Below, in pieces: positions 57,532 to 64,000 of a DNA stretch of 64,000 nucleotides. How positions within the stretch are numbered: the stretch's first letter is position 1; every line of letters begins with the position of its first letter. The notes beneath the pieces were generated by a model. That model was not told where the DNA came from. It saw nothing but the letters and a program-made list of their open reading frames with translations, and did not search any database. Source of the stretch: Owenia fusiformis (Eukaryota; Annelida; Polychaeta; Sabellida; Oweniidae); contig CAIIXF020000003.1 in assembly GCA_903813345.2 (NCBI GenBank), positions 2,446,109 through 2,510,108 on the forward strand. The letters run 5' to 3'. Made by a program: the position numbers and the translations under genes.

Positions 57532-58945
57532 AAAAATATGTCTTGCAGGTTACACTATTTCAAATATGTTCATCTCAAAATGGTTTAACTGTAATTTCTG
57601 TATGTACTTTATATAGCTGATTAAATTCCTCAAAGTCTTAGATAATGTCTTAAAATAACATTTTGAATTCCTGGTTATCAAGTGATTACTAGATTTTTGT
57701 TTTCATTTGAGGTTTAAGTTTCTGGCTAGTATCTGGGGTGACCTTGTTCTGATTTTAACTCAATGCTTTCATGTAGTCATGGAATCATAAAGTGGTTCAT
57801 GTTTTAGAACACAGACTGTAATGAGCATTTTCACTTGATTGATTTTGTCCTTTAAAAGATATCTTCATAACTGGTTGAGTGATATGTCTCTTTCTCAACC
57901 CATTACATTAGATATTGCTTCTTAAAAGAGAGTTTCATTAACATTAGTTTCTTACAATTAAGGTAATAATTCAATCACATGACCATGAAAATCACATTTA
58001 TTTCTGATTGGATTTGATTTAATGACTTCAGAATACTATTAATTGGTAGGACAGAATAATATGTTGATAGAGTTACATAATACGTTACCCTTTGCTTTCA
58101 TTTCACCTTAGTTCTTAAAAAGATAGTTTTGTCGTAAAAGTTAAAAACCGGTCTTAACTGGTTTTCCATGGTTTCTGATTAGACTTTGAAAAAAGTACCA
58201 TGTATAGTCAGGGTATAGTTAGTTTAACACCCTTTATAGTCAGGATAGCTAGTGCAACATCGTATGTAGTTAGGGTAACACCATGTATAGTCAGGGTAAC
58301 ACAATTTATAGTTAATGTTACACCATGTATAGTCAAGGGTATATAGTTATCCCACCCTTTTCCTCTTTTTTATCCATTTGAGACTGCGCAAAGAGTTTAT
58401 AAACCCTGAAAGTCAGAGTCTAGATGACGCTTTCTTTCAGACTATTGGAAAGGGTACATGGTGCTAATGTTACATCCTGCAAACAGAAAAATTAATATGA
58501 TCTTAAATGTGCATGTATGATATGCCAATCTGTAAGGGTATGTTATGAATTGAATGCTAATCCAAGCAAATCTATGTTGCTTTAGAAGTATAAATCTCGT
58601 CATACAAAATATCCAATTCTGGAATTATTGAATATTTGCTTACAAAAACTCTTAACAAGTCATAAACATACTTCGAACAAAATGCTTAACTTAAAGGTTA
58701 GATATATACAAATATATGTACATATAAAGTAGAAATAGTTAAAATAGCTTGTGGGCTAATTTAATCAATTTTAAATAATGATGAAATGATGTACTATATG
58801 TAGTGTATCCTTCAAGAGTAAAATTTATTGGCTCATTGCCAACTGATGTTCAGTGCAATGTCAACACCAGCTGTGGGAATAAATGTTTAAATTTCGTGCT
58901 TTTTCATGCAAACAAACTTCTAAAGGGGAGAAATCAGAGAGGAAT
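57532..58945. other. No gene recognised
   Basis: A degenerate repeat of (A)TAGTCAGGGTA and TAACACCATGTATAG words lies at 58200-58345. No other feature. Confidence 0.45.
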
Positions 58946-58954
58946 TATATAAAG
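58946..58954 (+). promoter_or_regulatory. TATA box
   Basis: TATATAAAG, 56 bp upstream of a small ORF's ATG, which would give a leader of about 25 nt. Confidence 0.4.
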
Positions 58955-59001
58955 CCACATCTGTCGAATTGGGATGTTACTGGAATATTGATTAATAGAA
59001 A

Positions 59002-59088
59002 ATGAGCGAATTTGACATCGAAGAGGACGAGATTTATGTGGGGGCAGGGAATAGAATGGTCTACTATTGGCCGATTATTGGAAATTAG
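59002..59088 (+). CDS. Putative 28-residue small ORF
   Basis: MSEFDIEEDEIYVGAGNRMV opens an acidic peptide that ends at a stop 87 nt after the ATG. Codons are more balanced than the AT-rich surroundings, and the ATG is the first one after the predicted start site of the 58946 TATA box. No splice donor lies inside the frame, so it is unlikely to be just a first exon of something longer. No family recognised. It may be chance. Confidence 0.27.
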   Translation: MSEFDIEEDEIYVGAGNRMVYYWPIIGN

Positions 59089-60269
59089 AACAACTGGAGA
59101 AATCTGTATTCACAGTTGATACCACAGTGGGTCTTATAGCAGGTGAATTTGTACAAAGATAAAAGGAGATAATACAGACCCGCTATCTATGTTATTAAGA
59201 AAACGCTGAGAAAACTTGGATACACAGTGTGTTTACAAATCAGAATTTGGAGAACCAAACACCAATTCATTTTGAAAATATACAATTTGTATATTTACAG
59301 AGGGATATAATACTTTGTTGTAATAACGAAGGTGAAATTATAGATTGATAAAATTGGATAATACAAACTGCACTATCTAAGTTGTTATAGCAAACTTCAT
59401 AATTGCATATTTAGTGTACCTAGCATACTATCTAGGATTTTGAAGGGCAAACAGAAATTCATTTCAAAAGTTATTTCATTCTCGACTCAAGTGTGTTTCA
59501 TTCCCATTAAACAAAGGGGACACTTTAGAACTTGAATAGGATTAGCAATAGAGGATAATTTACTACAGAAGATAATTCATTATAGAGGATAATTTACAAT
59601 GAACAGAGGATAATACACAATAAGAGTTTAAAAAATTACAATAAAGGCTTATACAATATTAAAGAGGATACAGCAGAGGATTCAGAAGAAAATTAAATCT
59701 GTATGTACAAACCCTTAGATCCAGAAGTTCATAGTACAAATTACTATGCTCTGAGTGAATAGATGAAACCCTCTTTTGGGTGTAAAAAGCAGGTCATAAA
59801 ATCAGCGAAAACTCCATCTTTGCCTGACATCTCTTAAGTTGTAAACTTCCATACCATGCTATTACGTCATGCAATCAGTGTGTAATTAGCACATTTAATT
59901 AGCATGTGTAATTAGCGCACACTGAGCCTTGATTGAAGAATAAAGCAGTAGGACCAGCTAAACCAAGCTTATATCAAAAGAATAATTTAGAATTATAAAT
60001 TAGAATACAAGTTTAATATAAATACCAAAGCTAGTATTAATTATATGAGCTGGCTTTATGTGTCAAAGGTACAGTATCTGAGGTGAATATACATACATGT
60101 ATGTATATTGATATAAATAGAATTAAAGTGTTGTGACTTTAATTGAATAATATTGCATTTTAAAAGCTGGCTATTTTAAGAGCTGGATGTAAACTTGAAA
60201 TACATTGGAAACATTAATAAATACAGAATAGAAAAGTAAACAAAATATCGATGTATACTGCAGAAGTCT
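59089..60269. other. No gene recognised; short repeat cluster
   Basis: AGAGGATAAT-like words repeat about five times at 59550-59620. AATTAGCACATTTAATTAGCATG words repeat at 59880-59920. Confidence 0.45.
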
Positions 60270-60690
60270 TTCATCAAGCTCTGGAAACCAGCTAGGCTGA
60301 GTGAGATTCACATCTATATCTGGATTTTAATAGAATTGATGCATATCTGATCTGGATTTAACAAAAGGAAACTAGCATCTCTTCCTCTACAGTATCTTAA
60401 AAGGCAATTTTTTTTGACTTGTATATAGGACTTCAGAGGCTGAGTTTCTCTGCTAGACCAAGTCAGCCTTACATCTCTGGATTTTTACCATCAAATCTAG
60501 ATTTAACACACAAGGAAGCCAGCATCTAAGCAGTTTTTTGTCTTGTATACAGGACTTCAGAAGCTGAGCTCCTCTGCAAAGCTGAGTCAGCCTTGTATCT
60601 CTGGATTTGTAACAGTGTAAACATAGTAAAGTATTTACTAGCAGCTCAGCATCAAATCTGGATTTACCATAAGGAAGCCTGCATCAACTG
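60270..60690. repeat. Three diverged tandem copies (about 140 bp) upstream of the 61-kb exon
   Basis: Each copy has a GGCTGAGT or AAGCTGAG word, then CTCTGGATTT (or TATCTGGATTTT), then AAGGAAGCC(A/T)GCATC. The two later copies share GGACTTCAGA(G/A)GCTGAG. They lie 360-780 bp upstream of a coding start and could be part of its leader or promoter region. Confidence 0.7.
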
Positions 60691-60994
60691 TCTAACAGTT
60701 TACACAAGATTTTAGTATTCTACACTTTTGACGCTTCCTTCTGACTTTAGATCGACATATTTTGGAGGCTCTTTCAGTTTTGACATCACTGATCAGTGAT
60801 CATTGAGTTTTGACATTATAGAGTTTTGGCATCGCTGAGTTGTGATTTGGTAATAAGCAGCAAGATAGCCGTTATAAGTTGTAATCTAGTTTTGGATGAT
60901 TAAATCTTCTTGGCAAGGTTTACTTCACAGCAAGTAACAATCATACATAACTGGGATTTACAGTTTAGTAGTGTAGCACATCTTACTGTTACAG

Positions 60995-61051
60995 GACAGT
61001 ATAGCCGATCCATATTTAGATATAGGATATATTGTGTTGTAAACCGTTACA
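60995..61051 (+). other. Predicted 5' untranslated part of the 61-kb exon
   Basis: CTTACTGTTACAG at 60982-60994 is a good splice acceptor. The next 57 nt carry an in-frame TAA at 61040-61042, so translation must start at the 61052 ATG. Confidence 0.5.
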
Positions 61052-61543
61052 ATGAGTACCAAGGACACGTCAAATAATTTAATTCAGGCTGGTGTTACAG
61101 CTAACGGAACAGGGACAGGTTCTCCATTAGATAAATACCGCTCGAAATATCGACGTAATTTAAACAAGGACGAAAACGGAGATAATAACGGAAACTTGAG
61201 AGAAACGAACGGATTTAGCGAGCATAAAGGGATGGATAATCGGACAGATAATAAAGGATACGTATCCCCGAGGAATTCCTTGTACGATAAATATGCATCG
61301 GGGTCATCTAAGTATGTCCCGTTAAGCGAGCGATTGGCTGCTACTGCCAGTTTACATGCACAGACAGCCAATGATAAGCCGGTTGAGGTTAAGGAGGCAT
61401 CGAGCGTCTCTAAAACTACCCAGCCTGCTGTGTCTAAGGCAGCACCCCCTGTATCAAAGGCAGCACCCCCTGTATCTAAGGCAGCGCCCCCTGTATCCAA
61501 TCAACAGCCTCCAATGTCGAAACCAGCTCAGCCACCAGCATCT
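61052..61543 (+). CDS. First coding exon of a disordered, Pro/Ser/Ala-rich protein (164 codons)
   Basis: The frame starts MSTKDTSNNLIQAGVT after an upstream in-frame stop and runs to a consensus donor TCT|GTAAGT at 61543/61544 in phase 0; the apparent stop after 167 codons lies in the intron. Codon use is balanced and GC is well above the flanks, so this is very likely real coding. Two similar Tyr/Lys motifs, SPLDKYRSKYRRN (24-36) and NSLYDKYASGSSKYVPLSER (75-94), lie either side of a charged Asn/Asp-rich linker. The end has a short repeat, (V)SKAAPP three times, then a Pro/Gln/Ser tail. This is the look of a disordered N-terminus of a scaffold or cytoskeleton-associated protein. I do not recognise the family, and later exons fall outside the window or were not found. 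Confidence 0.75.
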
Positions 61544-62844
61544 GTAAGTTTATGATAGTCTTAATACAACAAGTCTTTGGTCATTTGGTCACACTTCATC
61601 TTGTTGTCCCCCCTTTTTTACCATTTTCTTTTTAAGACGAAGATGAATATAAAGTGGAACGGGAGGCAATTTTTTGTGACTGGCATTAGGCTTTTTTCTA
61701 TGTCACCACCAAAAAGTGGTGACATATATTATGGCTGTTAATGATTGGTGCTTGGCAATCTGTGTTTGTAACAAATGGTGGTGACATTTTGCATGTTAAT
61801 GCTTTCTTTAGTTTCTTGTAAGGCTGATACAGAAAGTAGAGAGTGATTTGGGGGGAGAGATTTGATACTTCCTGTAAGTTGCCTCAAGCTCGTGTATCCC
61901 ATGATTCCTTCTTACATTTGTGTAAGAAACTGATAGGAGGGGGAGGGGGGGGGGCATAAGGAATTTATGATGATCATATTTCATCAGTGTAAGAATGTGT
62001 ATATAAGGGCTTGACTATGTTAATAAGCAGAAGGGCTTATACAGGGCTTAGTTCAGTAGGAAATAGTGAGAAATAGTCAAACATATACCCAAGGTCAGAT
62101 TGAAAATATTTGCTCTATGTCTTAACCTACAACTTAGGTTTCCTATAGCCAGGAAGTATACCAGATTAGATGAGATGGGAAGGGTGAGGGGGTCTATGTA
62201 TAAGGACTTAGCATTTAGAATCTAAATCATGTTTTCATATACCAATCACAGATCAATCTCTTGCTGGGTTACCCTGAAGCTTACTACCTGAGAGGCTAGT
62301 TATTATTACTGCAGATGACACTACCCTTTGAAGAAATGAAATCAAGCAAATGGTACAATTTATTGGTCATAATCTCTGATGTGTGAAATACTCTATAGTA
62401 TATGCTCACCTTAACAAAATACACACAAAAGTAGTAGATAAAAAGTAGATGAAAAATCAAGACATGAAAAGCTGTAAATATTCAAAATGACAAAAGAAAA
62501 TCAAGAACCAATTTAGTAATGTAAATTAGGCAAGGGGATGGGGGGGGGTGTAGTGGCAGGAAATGGGGGGGGGGGGCTGTAATAGATTGATGTAGCACTA
62601 TTTATGCTCAGCATATTTCAAGTAGAGCCTAACCTGACAACTGGCTATTTGATATGGTTTATCTTATGTTCTCAACTGATTTATGACTCAGGATGGTTTA
62701 TCATGTTTTTTATAAGGTGATATTTGCACAGTTTTACCCTGGTTTAGAATCAGTCAGCTACACAGCCCTCTGACTTTAAGAGACTGATTTAGGATTTTAT
62801 AAATTTCTTTGAGTCTAGATATAAATGGCAAATCTTTGAAACCG
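61544..62844 (+). other. Intron following the 61-kb exon
   Basis: Contains repeat E copy 3 (61690-61805) and G runs at 61945, 62540 and 62565. No further exon recognised. Confidence 0.5.
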
Positions 62845-63080
62845 GTATAACTGAACACCTCCCTGATTCAAACACCTCTCAATGTGAACACCTCTAAATG
62901 TGAACACTTTCTCAATCCCAATTTTGTTATCTCCCATAGACTCTTCTATTAAAGGCCCAATGTGCTTATTTTAGCAGAAAAAATAAGAAAATAATCATTG
63001 AAACATGAAAACTTGAAACTTGATCACCTGCTAATCCAAAAACTTTTTGCATGTCCGGTTTATCTGACTTCATGGTCTGA
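62845..63080. mobile_element. MITE family C, diverged copy
   Basis: AACTGAACACCTCCCTGATTC, AATGTGAACACCTC and AATGTGAACACTTTCTCAAT words, then TGCTAATCCAAAAACTTTT. Termini degraded. Confidence 0.6.
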
Positions 63081-63346
63081 TTGGATTATAGGCAACACAA
63101 AGTTGACTATTTGTGAAGGGTAGTCTTTAATCTAGTTACATTCCCGAATCAGTAAAGGTATTAGCTCACCTGGGGGGATGTGGGGGGGGGGGTTGGCTCG
63201 CAGTTGCTTTTGGTAAGGGTATCATCATGTTTATAGGCTTGAGATAAAAAGCGAACATTATGTAAATATTCTATATTTTGATAATATCTGTTTCTAGTCA
63301 TCATCCACTGGTATCCTGTTACTTGTTTTAACTTGTCAAAATTTGA

Positions 63347-63710
63347 CAGTAAAACTTGTCTAGATCACGTACATCCTGCTGGGAACAGATAAACTCATAC
63401 TCGTTTCCAAGTTTAAACCAGCAATCAGAGTATTTGGGTTAGTAAAGTCTTATCTGAACTCTACTTAGACAAGTAAAAAGTGTTCAAATTGGTAGGTGTT
63501 CATATATCAACGTTTTTTAACATGATAGTTTTTGGCCACCATGACATCTCAAATCTTCTCAGCCCTGAGATGTTTCAGGTGAAACAGAAAGATGCTGTGA
63601 GTATCAGAATGGTTTTTGGCAGATTGAAAAAATTTGAAGTTAAAAGGTGTTCACAATTATGGGTGTTCAGAATAGAGGGGTGTTCTCATAACTCAAAATA
63701 TAAAACTGTT
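63347..63710. mobile_element. MITE family C copy with left end
   Basis: CAGTAAAACTTGTCTAGATC at the left. Further right are AAGTGTTCAAATTGGTAGG, AGGTGTTCACAATTATGGG and GTTCAGAATAGAGGGGTG. The right terminus is unclear, and the 81-codon frame inside follows the repeat. Confidence 0.65.
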
Positions 63711-64000
63711 CATGTCAAAATTTGACTCTTAAAGCTGGACTACGCTCCGAAACGCAATCTTGGGTTGTTTCGGGGGTGAACTTTATCATTTTGAGCTTAT
63801 TATAGAATGATGAAAAAATGGGGCAAATCTTGTGTATAAATACTTACGATAAATGTGTCATTTCAAAGATTTTTCATTGAATTTGCTTCGATCGGTGCCG
63901 GCGATATGATTTTGGAAAGGTTTCTAAATGAAGAACGTGACGTCACTTCCGAATCATAGCATTCAAAATAAGTAGCGTTTAATTAGTCACTCCATACGTA
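63711..64000. other. No gene recognised at the window edge
   Basis: GC content rises slightly and AACGTGACGTCACTTCCG (63936-63953) contains a perfect TGACGTCA. This could be a promoter or another repeat cut by the window end. Confidence 0.3.

Noticed and set aside
61084-61547. Antisense 138-codon and + strand 63-codon frames
   Set aside because: They overlap the well-supported 61052 exon in other phases; low-complexity shadow frames.
1-64000. tRNA, rRNA or snRNA genes
   Set aside because: I scanned for conserved tRNA A/B-box patterns and rRNA-like blocks by eye and found none convincing. A covariance-model search would be decisive.

Overview
The window is eukaryotic genomic DNA, AT-rich and very poor in coding sequence. 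It has spliced genes with GT-AG introns, TATA boxes, a metazoan-type non-LTR retrotransposon (LINE) and a dense load of terminal-inverted-repeat (TIR) elements. It fits an invertebrate animal, probably marine. I cannot fix the phylum, and no neighbouring genes give synteny.

Region 1-16.3 kb is a transposon mosaic. It holds a 326-bp tandem repeat, several MITEs with TA target duplications (TSDs), two antisense LINE 3' fragments, a mariner-type MITE inside another MITE, and a cluster of three related hairpin elements, one inserted into the end of another. The one convincing host gene here is small and split. It has a TATA box at 8480, an untranslated first exon and two coding exons (9004-9110 and 9537-9642), and encodes a 70-residue secreted peptide with a six-cysteine core.

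Region 16.3-33.7 kb is a nested structure. A 5'-truncated LINE is split after codon 96 by a 15,089-bp element (16663-31751) with TIRs of about 180 bp and a TAA TSD. Removing it on paper gives one continuous reverse-transcriptase frame. Inside the insert lie 363-bp subterminal tandem repeats, a broken Ty3/gypsy-like relic, and a second element of 7,155 bp (22599-29753). That inner element is almost wholly one giant palindrome, flanked by a 6-bp TSD (ACTAGG). Its arms look identical apart from one exact 447-bp tandem duplication in the left arm, and its loop is a polypyrimidine tract. I see no transposase in either element. This nest is the most unusual thing in the window.

Region 33.7-64 kb looks like host gene or intron territory on the + strand. 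It has a candidate first coding exon at 37692-37884, an NRF1-type promoter with an ATGG|GT micro-exon at 38.6 kb, a TATA box with a small ORF at 59 kb, and a 164-codon low-complexity first coding exon at 61052-61543. Between them lie many degenerate copies of one TIR family (ends CAGTAAAACCTGT), other MITEs (including a hAT element with an 8-bp TSD), minisatellites, and sixteen poly(G)/poly(C) runs, thirteen of them G on the + strand.
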